Shown: positions 9,720 to 18,769 of the stretch, one piece after another | Layout of the letters: each line of letters begins with the position of its first letter | Position numbering within the stretch: position 1 is the stretch's first letter | Assembly (NCBI GenBank): GCA_903632075.3 | Contig: CAHIKZ030003348.1 | Coordinates: 1,280,001-1,344,000, forward strand | Origin: Acanthosepion pharaonis | Taxonomy: Eukaryota; Mollusca; Cephalopoda; Sepiida; Sepiidae | DNA length: 64,000 bases | Direction: 5' to 3' | Program-made: the position numbers and the translations under genes | Notes under the pieces: model-generated | What the model saw: the letters and a program-made list of their open reading frames with translations, nothing else | What the model was told of the DNA's origin: nothing | The model's database searches: none

Positions 9720-9852
9720 TTTTTAAAAGTAATATAGTGATCATTGTTTTGGTTTTTTTAAAATAAAACATTGGGAGGTCAATTGATCAAAGTTACCTGA
9801 GGATACCATAAGGTTGAAACCAATGTAGCGAAATCAACTGATCTCTTAATTT
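9720..9852 (+). repeat. Probable Penelope-like element 3' end
   Basis: The stretch TTACCTGAGGATACCATAAG, GGTTGAAACC, AATGTAGCGAAATC has the shape of 3' ends found downstream of Penelope-like ORFs. It contains CUGAGGA (9797-9803), a short stem and GAAA (9816-9819), see findings. No ORF is attached. The assignment to PLE is inference. Confidence 0.4.
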
Positions 9853-9854
9853 TT

Positions 9855-9856
<2 letters not shown>

Positions 9857-9909
<53 letters not shown>
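9857..9909. repeat. (TA)n microsatellite
   Basis: About 53 bp of TA. Confidence 0.95.
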
Positions 9910-9912
<3 letters not shown>

Positions 9913-10279
9913 GTATATTTAGGCAGCAGTTTTTCATTTGTACAAGTTTGGATAAAGATCAATGAAAGTTCTTGATGTTTCAGACCATTTTCATTGTTTT
10001 TGGTACAATATAATTTGTCATAATATGATTGTTATATATTTCCAATATAAATTTAAATAAAAATTGTTCAATATTTGAATACTTTTGTCTTTTATAAAGC
10101 ATTATCAAAGAGATTTTTCTTTTGGCTTTTTTTTCTGTTTTATCATTTTAAAATATCACTTCTTTGTCTCTTGTCTTCACGTGCATGTTTCTGCTATTAT
10201 TCTTTTATATTTCTATCATTTTTTTATTAACATATAATATGTATATATTAGTATATATAATATTTTTGTAATGTTTTTT

Positions 10280-10465
10280 TCCTAAATTTAATAACATTTA
10301 ATGGTGTTGGGTTGTTTGTATTTTATGATTAATGCTTCTGTTATTTGTAGTCATTTTTTACAGTTTCTTTAATATAGTTTTATTATTTTGTGTACAGTGT
10401 ATTATTTTGTGTTATTCATAAGGATTTGTTAGATTTCTTGTGCTTTTCTGTTGTGTTTGCTGGTG
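10280..10465 (+). repeat. Dispersed repeat I, second copy
   Basis: Matches 7300-7490 in TTGTTTGTATTTTATGATTAA, GTAGTCATTTTTTACAGTTT and AAGGA.TT.T.AGATTT.TT, with indels. Confidence 0.5.
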
Positions 10466-10520
10466 TTATGGAAATGGCCCAAAATACAGAGACTTTGTTA
10501 GTCTTTAGTCTTTAACCAAA

Positions 10521-10522
<2 letters not shown>

Positions 10523-10567
<45 letters not shown>
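10523..10567. repeat. (TA)n microsatellite
   Basis: About 45 bp of TA, abutting the left arm of the next element. Confidence 0.95.
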
Positions 10568-10569
<2 letters not shown>

Positions 10570-10745
10570 GGTTGGATTGATGTGAGTTTGTGACCCTGGG
10601 TTTCATGCTTTTGCAATCGTCAGAGTTTGTCTGACAATCACAAAAGCGTGAAACCCAAGGTCACAAACTCACATCAATCCAACCAAATATGTTAGCTCTA
10701 TCTCTGATATTGAGTGCTTTCTTATAAGTACCACGCATATAATAT
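10566..10745. mobile_element. Foldback MITE, about 58-bp arms
   Basis: The left arm (GGTTGGATTGATGTGAGTTT from 10569) and right arm (complement ending at 10688) are nearly perfect inverted repeats with almost no loop. Homology to the half copy at 1205-1330 continues through 10745 (TACCACGCATATAATATAT), so the element extends past the arms. Flanked by TA-rich DNA on both sides. Confidence 0.85.
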
Positions 10746-10795
10746 ATAAATAATTATATATATATACATATTTATTTATATTTATACACACTTTT

Positions 10796-10796
<1 letters not shown>

Positions 10797-10860
<64 letters not shown>
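10797..10860. repeat. (CA)n(TA)n microsatellite
   Basis: About 24 bp of CA followed by about 40 bp of TA. Confidence 0.95.
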
Positions 10861-10865
<5 letters not shown>

Positions 10866-11148
10866 TTTCATTGAATGCAACAGACAATGTAGCTAATAGC
10901 AAGGACGAGAATAGAAACATAAACAATAACATTAATATCTTATATAAAATTTTATAAAAATCAAATAAATGAAAATTATAAACAAGACGAAAATAGAATT
11001 AAGAACATTATAAAAATGCACAACACCAGTTGACAATAGCAAAAAAATTATATTAATTATATATTACAAAAATTTTAAATTTCTAACCCTTATAGTTAAA
11101 AGCAATAATTCATTTCTTAGAAAAAATTAAATAGGATAAAATATTATT

Positions 11149-11472
11149 TATGAATTTAAATGCCCATTAAGAAATTGTATTCTTGATCAATCAAAATTCA
11201 TAAATAATTATATAGGCCATACTACAACATGTTAGACACACAGACTCACTCTACACCTTTCTGACAATAGTTCAATTAGATTTCATTTAAATATTCCTGG
11301 AGACCTACCAGATCCTATTCGTAACATACTAATTAACAACACTAATATAATAACATCATCTACATGCACACAATGGCTAAAAATAATGGAAGCTTTATTA
11401 ATAAAAACAAAAAAAACAACACTTAATGATATCAACTATGAATATGGACACAATACCTTGACCTTGTTTTGA
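11149..11472 (+). pseudogene. Penelope-like element ORF C-terminus, GIY-YIG endonuclease
   Basis: Reading from 11149 gives YEFKCPLRNC, then NNYIGHTTTC, a TAG stop at 11233-11235, THRLTLHLSDNSSI, and much later WLKIMEALLIKTKKTTLN, ending at TGA 11470-11472. The order is a Cys pair (CPLRNC), the YIG block, the arginine-containing helix (HRLTLHL) and a C-terminal EALLIKTKKPxLN-like block. That matches the GIY-YIG nuclease domain found C-terminal to the reverse transcriptase in Penelope-like elements, here of the type with a CxxxxC insertion before YIG. Such nucleases nick the target to prime reverse transcription. Only one stop interrupts about 107 codons, so the copy is not very old. The upstream 10880-11148 is AT-rich and not readable as reverse transcriptase. 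A free-standing GIY-YIG gene is less likely given the truncation and the repeat-like 3' sequence. Confidence 0.65.
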
Positions 11473-11524
11473 AAAATCAAAACATTATATAAATACATAC
11501 ATGCAACAAACTATTTTTTATTTA

Positions 11525-11720
11525 ACATTTAAAATATTTCATCCTTGAAAATGGCTAAATGTATAGCCAAAAGTGCTCAGATTGTAAAAATATTCAGACA
11601 GATTTTATATAATTTATCATCTGAAAAGAAAAAGTTATTAGATCGCATGAGAAATTGTATAAAAAAAACTAAATCAAAGCACCTTGTCTGTTGGATTCAA
11701 TGAAATGTGCATGAAAGAAG
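11525..11720 (+). repeat. Penelope-like 3' untranslated region (putative)
   Basis: Follows the GIY-YIG frame directly. Contains GGCTAAATGTATAGCC (11553-11568), a perfect 5-bp stem, flanked by UUGAAAA and AAAA where CUGANGA and GAAA would stand in a hammerhead core, so it looks like a decayed copy of that motif. Further down it is featureless. Confidence 0.4.
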
Positions 11721-11741
11721 GATTGCTGTCTAAATACAATA

Positions 11742-11811
<70 letters not shown>
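11742..11811. repeat. (TA)n microsatellite
   Basis: About 70 bp of TA, ending next to the 660-bp inverted repeat. Confidence 0.95.
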
Positions 11812-11817
<6 letters not shown>

Positions 11818-12475
11818 AATTCATGAATCATTCATACAAAAAACAAATATAGAGGTTAATGATTTAAATGGCGAGAATACTTTGTTGCAAACAATATAAA
11901 TAAGATACACCAACCCCGAACCTGTATATGAATGATATGATCCCTGTTTATAAATTCTTTTAATTGAAATTAAAATAACTGATCCAACATGCAAGTCTCG
12001 GATAATAAGTGTGACATTACTGTAATTATTGAACAATATAGTTCATGCCATATTCATGGAAAATCTACCAGTAAAAAAGAATTCTCTTATTGCTATATTT
12101 GTACAAAAATGCAGAACCTTAAAAGTTAAATTCAAACTCAGCATTGCAACCGCACGTTCCAAAATAATAACACATTTCTCATAGCATTTTTTCGGATTAC
12201 ATCTCTATTTTCATTGTCCTCTTATTACTGAGAAGTAAAAACAAGAACAAAATCTACTTCCATACCTGATGATGTCTGTATGAACAGACGAAAGCTTGTA
12301 ATAAATTAAAAAGACCTTATACAACTGGAATTTATAAACAGGGATCATATCATTCATATACAGGTTCGGAGTTGATGTATCTTATTTATATTGTTCGCGA
12401 TGATGTATTCTCGCCATTTAAATCATTAATATATATATTATATTTGTTTTTTGTATGAATGATTCATGAATTTAT
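11818..12475. mobile_element. Long inverted repeat, about 145-bp arms, about 365-bp loop
   Basis: The left arm (11818-11962) contains TTCATGAATCATTCATAC, GATTTAAATGGCGAGAATAC and ATGAATGATATGATCCCTG. The right arm (about 12328-12475) contains their complements in reverse order (CAGGGATCATATCATTCAT, GTATTCTCGCCATTTAAATC, GAATGATTCATGAA). The loop carries CUGAUGA...GAAA at 12266-12293. Inverted terminal structure around a ribozyme-like motif fits the pseudo-LTR arrangement of Penelope-like elements, but two solo 3' ends in opposite orientation are also possible. Confidence 0.8.
12266..12293 (+). ncRNA. Hammerhead-ribozyme-like core
   Basis: CTGATGA at 12266-12272, one base, GTCTGT (12274-12279), loop ATGA, ACAGAC (12284-12289), GAAA (12290-12293). 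This is the exact CUGANGA / helix II / GAAA arrangement of a hammerhead core with a perfect 6-bp helix II. Hammerhead motifs are established in Penelope-like elements. Helix III could use GCTTGT (12294-12299) with ACAACT downstream (about 12322), which would lack one base and place G at the cleavage position. So activity is doubtful and helices I and III are not proven. Confidence 0.5.
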
Positions 12476-12502
12476 AAATTATATTTACACCTTTTAATTG
12501 AA

Positions 12503-12506
<4 letters not shown>

Positions 12507-12539
<33 letters not shown>
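12507..12539. repeat. (AT)n(GT)n microsatellite
   Basis: Short TA block followed by about 20 bp of TG. Confidence 0.9.
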
Positions 12540-12834
12540 CTTTTTCTTTTCTTTTTCTTTTTTTTAAACATCTTTTCTTCAGTTAAATACATAAAATGAA
12601 TCTACTCCTACACATTTTTGGTCAAAGTATAGACTATTTAAGTTCCATTAATGGTCGACTTTTTGATAAGGGAAAGAGGAAAAATGTAATTTTTTGTGCT
12701 TTGGAACCTTTCCAAAACATACATGGATTAATGCAGCAGTCAATTAATTGATTATTTTGTCAATAAAAACGTTTGCCTTACTAATATATATAAGAACATG
12801 CAATAATAAGAAGGGGGGGGAGAAAAAAAACAGG
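12540..12834. other. No recognisable feature
   Basis: AT-rich with short homopolymers, including an 8-base G run near 12810. Confidence 0.5.
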
Positions 12835-12889
12835 AAGAGAGAAAAAGTGCAGTTTAAAATGGATGAACCCTGTAAGTCCTAAAGAGGAA

Positions 12890-13200
12890 CATCCTTCTGT
12901 ATACCTCATGAACTGGTGCTACAGAATTAAAAAGAATTGTACTAAATAGCAGAATCCACATCACTTGAGGACTTTCAATTTCAGCGCCAACTAAAATGGA
13001 TAGAACATGTAACTCAAAAAGAAATTAAAGACAAAAGTAATATGTTAAAGTTCTACACTATTTCAAATAAAAGGTGAGGAAGGAAACCTTCATCAGTACT
13101 GGAAAGAGCTATAACAGCTACTGGACTTGAGAAACCTATTTTCCTGAAAATTGTTTTAATGATTTTATAAATCTCAAGTTACAGTGATACTGGTTGTTTG
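12890..13200 (+). pseudogene. LINE family C, ORF C-terminal relic
   Basis: Contains AGAACTGTACTAAATA-like wording (here GAATTGTACTAAATAGCAGA), CCACATCACTTGAGGACTTTC, CAACTAAAATGGATAG, and further GAAAGAGCTATAACAGCTAC. The first half recurs at 62935-63010. In translation it suggests TTSLEDF..., Q..WIGHVT.KE and a T.TGLEKPIFLKIVL..F tail, the pattern of the far C-terminus of one LINE ORF. Stops occur in every frame. Low certainty on family. Confidence 0.5.
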
Positions 13201-13380
13201 TTTAATGAATGCTGAATGTTTCCTTATAAGGAAACAACTAACATTTCTCGATTGACTGCTTGATTTGTTTTTTACAGCTTATCAACCTTTTTGAGGTTAT
13301 TTAAGGCTGAAATATATATTTTGGATTGTAATAAATTTTGGAAATAATAACAATTTTCTGATACAAGTCTTACTATTTAA

Positions 13381-13645
13381 CCCATAGTTGGGAGAAGAAA
13401 AAGTAGATTCATACTTTTTCCAAGGGTATTTGCATGTAAATGAATATAATGGGCCCTACTGGAATTTGAACTCAACTCTGTCATTTATCATTCCAAGCCT
13501 TTATCTATTATACCAACCACACATCAAAGCTTACAGCACCAGGTATTCCTAAGTGGTCACCCATCTAGATACTGACCAGGTTCAATGTTGCTTAAATTCA
13601 GTGATCAGATATGAACCAGTGTATCAACATAGTATGGCTATAAGC
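13381..13645 (-). mobile_element. SINE with 5S rRNA-derived head and tRNA-like part
   Basis: On the minus strand the element starts at about 13645 with a nearly full-length 5S rRNA copy (13640-13522): GCCATACTATGTTGA, GATCACTGAATTTAAGCAAC, CCTGGTCAGTATCTAGATGG, GTGACC, GGAATACCTGGTGCTGTAAG. These align in order with 5S rRNA, including the internal control region used by TFIIIA and RNA polymerase III. A tRNA-like part follows (13518-13450) with a B-box-like GAGTTCAAATTCC, and then a tail (AGTATGAATCTAC...CTTCTCCCAACTATGGG, quoted in part) that also follows the tRNA part in the copies at 37056, 45163 and 45541. Chimeric 5S/tRNA heads are known in some vertebrate SINEs of the DeuSINE group. Whether this family is described in molluscs I cannot tell. 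Confidence 0.8.
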
Positions 13646-13744
13646 CTGATAATATTGCTTAATATTAACTATTACCATAATCTAGCAAAAAATTTATATT
13701 TATAAAGCAGAGAATACAAATAACAAGTTATATTCCGTGTTAAT

Positions 13745-14631
13745 AGGAATATATACTTGAAAAACAAGGTGGATAAAATAAGTAAAGGTTTATTGTACAA
13801 AACCAGTACAATATGAATAAAGGTAACAGTTATGTATAAGGTCATCGCAAGTCAATCCAGTAGTGAGTGCTACTATTGGAAGGTTGGTAGTTCTCATGTA
13901 AATCTAAATCATACTCAGCAGATCCCAGCTAGAATATTTAGCCACCCCCACCCCACGAGGGTTTCATGTGGCACAACCCCAGGTTTAATGTGCGTTCTCC
14001 AAATATTCCCTTTTGAACCTGTATAAATGGTTTCAAGGGCAGTCTACCTGCCCGAATGAGACTCTACTCTTTGGCGGAGCCTCGTCCGGGTTCCTCTACG
14101 CCCAATGGCAGAGAGTTTGACTGTCCAGTTTGGCTGGAACAGGTCACAGCTAGTATATTTAGCTATCCCCCCACGAGGGTTGCATGTAGCACAAGGCTGG
14201 TTTAACGTGGGTTCTTCGAGCCCATAGGCTCAGCCCAAAATATTCCCTTTTTGAACCCGTATAAACGGGTTCAGGGGCAGTCTGCCTCCACAAAGGAGAC
14301 TCTGCTCTTCAGTGGAGCCTCATCTGAGTTCTTCTCTGCCTTTGGGCAGAGAGTTTGACTGTTTTGCTGGAACAGGTCACAGCTAGGCTCTATAGTCCAT
14401 TGACTTACAGATACTTATAGGTAGTCAGTCAGTCGAGTTCAGAGGCAGTCCGAAACAGAGTCATGTTCAGACAATTACTACTAAACCTGATTGTTCGTAC
14501 TAACATTTTCTACTTCTCTGTATATATTCCTGTTTGTAATATATCTGTGTTATTCCATATAAGTGTTTGAGTTCTTCTTTATTGGTTCTACCTTAGACTG
14601 TCACCGTGGTACAAGGAACCGGACCATAACA
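13745..14631 (+). mobile_element. LTR-like sequence with a tandemly duplicated promoter region
   Basis: The GC content rises sharply. Two units of about 235 bp (about 13920-14150 and 14151-14388) share CACGAGGGTT, CATGT.GCACAA, TATTCCCTTTTTGAACC, GAGACTCT.CTCTT, GCAGAGAGTTTGACTGT and GCTGGAACAGGTCACAGCTAG. Each has TATAAA (14022-14027 and 14260-14265). The end (GTACAAGG, AACCGGACCATAACA at 14617-14631) has the CA-terminated form of an LTR U5 end. The left border is not determined and no second LTR or ORF is attached. Orientation is inferred from the TATA and the end. Confidence 0.6.
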
Positions 14632-14639
14632 ATAAGTGA

Positions 14640-14952
14640 TTATCATCAGTAACAGTTGTCACTTTTGGGGCACCTGCACGTTTTATGTCAATATTTGTAT
14701 CAATTTCTAACTACTTTTGTAACAGATATTGCTCCTTTTGTATATAAATCTTCACCTTCTTGTCAATTTCTCTTTGAGAGTAGATGTCTTTGAATAAAAT
14801 TTTAATTTGTGCCCTCACCTCAATGCTTAGCTGCTTTGGTTTTGTCATTTCGTGCTTGTTACTTCAAAATTAAAAAAATAAATAAGAAAATCTATGAAAA
14901 TGCAGTCATAATAGCACAGTCTGATTTTTTTTTCGTCAAACTGAGCCAACTG
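14640..14952 (-). pseudogene. Tc1-like transposase N-terminus with 5' terminal repeat
   Basis: On the minus strand the terminal sequence CAGTTGGCTCAGTTTGACG starts at 14952 next to TA (14953-14954). A start codon at 14848-14846 opens MTKPKQLSIEVRAQI, followed by the first helix-turn-helix region (FKDIYSQREI, then a decayed second helix and KRAGAPKVTT). This is the DNA-binding N-terminus of a Tc1-family transposase, whose usual length is about 340 residues. It is cut after about 70 codons at about 14640, directly against the LTR-like sequence ending at 14631. One internal stop is visible. The catalytic DDE domain is absent. Confidence 0.75.
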
Positions 14953-14954
14953 TA

Positions 14955-15350
14955 TATGTTTTCTTTATATTATTAGTCAGTACTGAGTTAACATTTAGAA
15001 TTTGTATAAACATTTAATTTTAAAATTTTAGTAATCTCAAAAAGTCTACAGAGGGATTAATGGTGAAAACAAGATATAATGTTTCTTATACAAAATATTC
15101 ATAATTTAGCAAAATGTATTGTTGATGTATGTATCCAAATTTGAACATCTTGGTAGTAAGAGGAACCAGGAGAAAGTAATAAAAATAAAAGCAACGACAT
15201 GGTGGTTCTTAAAATTTTATATTTTACTTTTAAAAATGTACAAAAATATCTCAATTTAAGGTGTTTTTTTTTCAAACAAATACTGGATAGTTCCAAACCC
15301 TTTGCCTATAGTGTATTTATAGACATGGATAAAGATATAGCATTACCATA
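14955..15350. other. No recognisable feature
   Basis: AT-rich; a short minus-strand frame at 15099-15296 shows no family resemblance. Confidence 0.5.
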
Positions 15351-16466
15351 TGTATTATTATAAATATTATTATATGTATTATCATATAATATGATATGCA
15401 TTATCATATCATTATATGTATTATCATATGTATTATTATATGCATTATTATAAGTATTATTTTATGTATTATCATATATTATGATATGCATTATCATATC
15501 ATTATATGTATTATCATATGTATTATTATATGCATTATTATAAGTATTATTTTATGTATTATCATATATTATGATATGCATTATCATATCATTATATGTA
15601 TTATCATATGTATTATTATATGCATTATTATAAGTATTATTTTATGTATTATCATATATTATGATATGCATTATCATATCATTATATGTATTATCATATG
15701 TATTATTATATGCATTATTATAAGTATTATTTTATGTATTATCATATATTATATGCATTATCATATCATTATATGTATTATCATATGTATTATTATATGC
15801 ATTATTATAAGTATTATTTTATGTATTATCATATATTATGATATGCATTATCATATCATTATATGTATTATCATATGTATTATTATATGCATTATTATAA
15901 GTATTATTTTTATGTATTATCATATATTATGATATGCATTATCATATCATTATATGTATTATCATATGTATTATTATATGCATTATTATAAGTATTATTT
16001 TATGTATTATCATATATTATGATATGCATTATCATATCATTATATGTATTATCATATGTATTATTATATGCATTATTATAAGTATTATTTTATGTATTAT
16101 CATATATTATGATATGCATTATCATATCATTATATGTATTATCATATGTATTATATGCATTATTATAAGTATTATTTTATGTATTATCATATATTATGAT
16201 ATGCATTATCATATCATTATATGTATTATCATATGTATTATTATATGCATTATTATAAGTATTATTTTATGTATTATCATATAATATGTTATGCATTATC
16301 ATATCATTATATGTATTATCATATGTATTATTATATGCATTATTATAAGTATTATTTTATGTATTATCATATATTATGATATGCATTATCATATCATTAT
16401 TTGTATTATCATATGTATTATTATATGCATTATTATAAGTATTATTTTATGTATTATCATATATTT
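15350..16466. repeat. 90-bp satellite, 12 near-identical units
   Basis: Units start about every 90 bp from 15396 (15486, 15576, 15666, 15753, 15843, 15934, 16024, 16114, 16201, 16291, 16381). Each has the order GCATTATCATATC, ATTATATGTATTATC, ATATGTATTATTATATGC, ATTATTATAAGTATTATTTT. One unit lacks 3 bp (15735-15755), one has an extra T (near 15908) and one lacks 3 bp (near 16150). Because 90 is divisible by 3 and the unit has no stop in one frame, long Ile/Tyr-rich frames appear. They are artefacts. Confidence 0.97.
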
Positions 16467-17378
16467 ATTGCTTGTTAAATGAATGGAAATTTAATATACT
16501 TCTGAGACATTTGGAAAGACAGTCGATTATCTATTGTCTAATAATCTAGCCATAATTTATGAAGTAATATCTGTACATAAATTTAGGCATTCTTATATAG
16601 CAGTCATGAGCTAACTGTTGCCCCTGAGCCACATGTGGCTCAAGTGGCTTTCTGAAAGGTATGTCTAATTTCATGAGGAAAACAACGTTTATGAAAGTCT
16701 TGTTCGTTCACACATTTTTATGCATAGCAACATGCAGAAACAATGATTAAGTACAATGTTTCTTGAATTTTGTAACTTTTTGTTAAAGGTAACACTGTCA
16801 GCATTTTAAACCATTGGTGATTTTCACTAAAAAAGATCATACGTGTAAACATCTTTTGCTTCTGAAATAGGAAACGTCAATGATAATTATTATTCTTTTG
16901 AGAGTCAATAAACTTCTTTTAAAAATACTTTTATATAAACAAGAGTGTTTATTAATTTTTCTGTCATCGGTGATAATATTATACCATGATTTCCTGTTCT
17001 TTAGAAGCACAAAAGACAAAAATAAAAAAGAAATGAAAAAATCAACTTTTCCCCATTTCTAAGGCAGATGTTTATGCACGTGGTCTTTTGTTGGGAAATG
17101 ACTTCGGTGTCTTTAATGAAAAATTACCTTGATATTGTTTTAGTCATGTCGCCCACCTTATGATGTACTGTGGCTCATGTGGCCTGCTGATGTATTGTAC
17201 CTCCTGTGGCTTACTTTTCAAAAAGGATTGTCTATACCTACTCAACAAGATATCTGTATAACCAATGCAAAAAGATAGGATGCAAGAAGATCACCTTTGA
17301 TCACATTATTTGTTCTTTTTATAAATAATTACCTATGATTAATTTAAATAAATAATTTAATATCTGTCTATATTTCTA
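16467..17378. other. Unassigned; possible old DNA-transposon remnant
   Basis: Near 16630 (GAGCCACATGTGGCTCAAG, itself a palindrome) and near 17170-17215 (GTGGCTCATGTGGCC, CCTCCTGTGGCTTAC) there are related short blocks that could be decayed terminal repeats about 560 bp apart. No target duplication or transposase wording was found. Confidence 0.3.
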
Positions 17379-17379
17379 C

Positions 17380-17790
17380 ACTATTTACATTATTTGGACT
17401 ATTGTCCTCATCTTTGTCGCCATATTTATTACAACATTTCGGCCGTTGTACACTCCAGCCTTCTTCAGGTGTTTGGAATGTCGAACTGAACCCTTTATTT
17501 TGCTCACTGGGGTAGACTGTTCTAGTTCCATGTGCCATGTTTAATGAATGTCAGTTATCAGTTATCTCCTGTTAATTTCCCTCTGAAAGTACTCCACTGC
17601 CTTAACCGAGTATTGAACTCACACACTTTGGGTCCTGTCACTGAATCTAACATGCCTTTAACCCCTGAGGACATCTGTGTATGAATTTCTGGGTATTATA
17701 AACCTAATGTCTTCAGCAACCATTTTTTACCAGTGTGTTGTAATAAATATGGTGACAAACATGAGGACAATAGTCTGAATAATGTAAATA
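17380..17790 (-). mobile_element. tRNA-headed SINE family E, with an inverted extra tail unit
   Basis: The minus strand gives GAACCCTTTATTTTGC in complement, the tail with CCGAAATGTTG and GACAAAGATGAGGACAAT (near 17390-17480). The plus-strand right edge carries a second tail unit in the opposite orientation (GGTGACAAACATGAGGACAA near 17751). So the SINE body is flanked by inverted tails. The body shares ACTGATAACTGAC and TCTACCCCAGTGAGCA-type blocks with 32290-32620. Confidence 0.65.
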
Positions 17791-18000
17791 ATGTAAATAA
17801 TTTAATCCATTTAAATATTTTTTTTGTGTTTGAAGGATGTATAGCAGTATCTGAAATAAACTTATAGATGATGGGACAGAGTGGAAAATTATATTAACAA
17901 TGCATTTTGTTGGGGAAAGTATGTGCTTTCTTTGGCTTACTCAGGTTAAAATGAAAGAAAGACAAAACTGGATGGAAGTAAAATGCTTTAGTATATCTGA

Positions 18001-18310
18001 GGATGTGGGAATCATAAATCAAATTAATTTTCTTATCTTATCAACTCCCAATTTATTTTTTATATATTTTATTTTTATATATATTTAAAAAAAAAATCTC
18101 TCTTGAATTTTTGAATTTTTTCAAATCTTTTTTACCACAATGCACTAATTTTCAAATATCTTTTTAACTAATATTGTGGATGTGGGAATCATAAATCAAA
18201 TTAATAGCTTATCAACTCCCAATTTAATACAATATTTATAAAAATCTCTCTTGAATTTTTTCATGCTCAGCACAATTCTTTTCAAAGTCTTTTTTACCAT
18301 TGTGCACTAA
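18001..18310 (+). repeat. About 178-bp tandem duplication
   Basis: GGATGTGGGAATCATAAATC at 18002 and 18179, then CTTATCAACTCCCAATTTA, AAATCTCTCTTGAATTTT, TCTTTTTTACCA..TGCACTAAT in both copies. The copies differ by several indels. Confidence 0.85.
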
Positions 18311-18765
18311 TCTCAACCAAAACAAATTCCCCCTTGGGTACTTTCAGTGTTTCGTTGGGGAATCTTTTACTTTAAAACAAATTACTGTCCATGTATTCAA
18401 GTTTAAATATCCATCAAGATTTTCTATTGCTATTAAATCTGTAAAACTCTTCTATAAAAATAATCCATGCAAATGTATAAGTACTAATATGGTAAAGACT
18501 GGAGATTTTTCTATAATATACACCTGTTAATTGAAATGCACCTTTTGAGTTGGACAATTTTGGAATGGTGAGGAATGACATTCTGAAAAGAGTTCTTCAT
18601 ACAATTTTTATATCTCAATTTTTGCAGTTTTTTTTTTGTTTTGTCAATTTACCATGCAGAAAGTTCTTAGTGATTCAATTGTCCTTCATCCTGACCACAT
18701 GACCATACCACCAGAGACACCATACTAGCATAATAAATAATAATAATAATTATAAGAATAATAAT
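18311..18765. other. No recognisable feature
   Basis: A 76-codon frame at 18300-18530 shows no family resemblance. Confidence 0.4.
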
Positions 18766-18769
18766 AATG

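Noticed and set aside
13522..13640. 5S rRNA gene
   Set aside because: Diverged at many sites, directly joined to a tRNA-like SINE part, and repeated in the same form elsewhere.
15396..15932. 178-codon open frame rich in Ile, Tyr and Cys
   Set aside because: Translation of the 90-bp satellite; stops are absent only because the unit length is a multiple of three.
16620..17220. hAT-like element with GAGCCACATGTGG ends
   Set aside because: Only short related blocks; no target duplication, no consistent inverted ends and no transposase wording.
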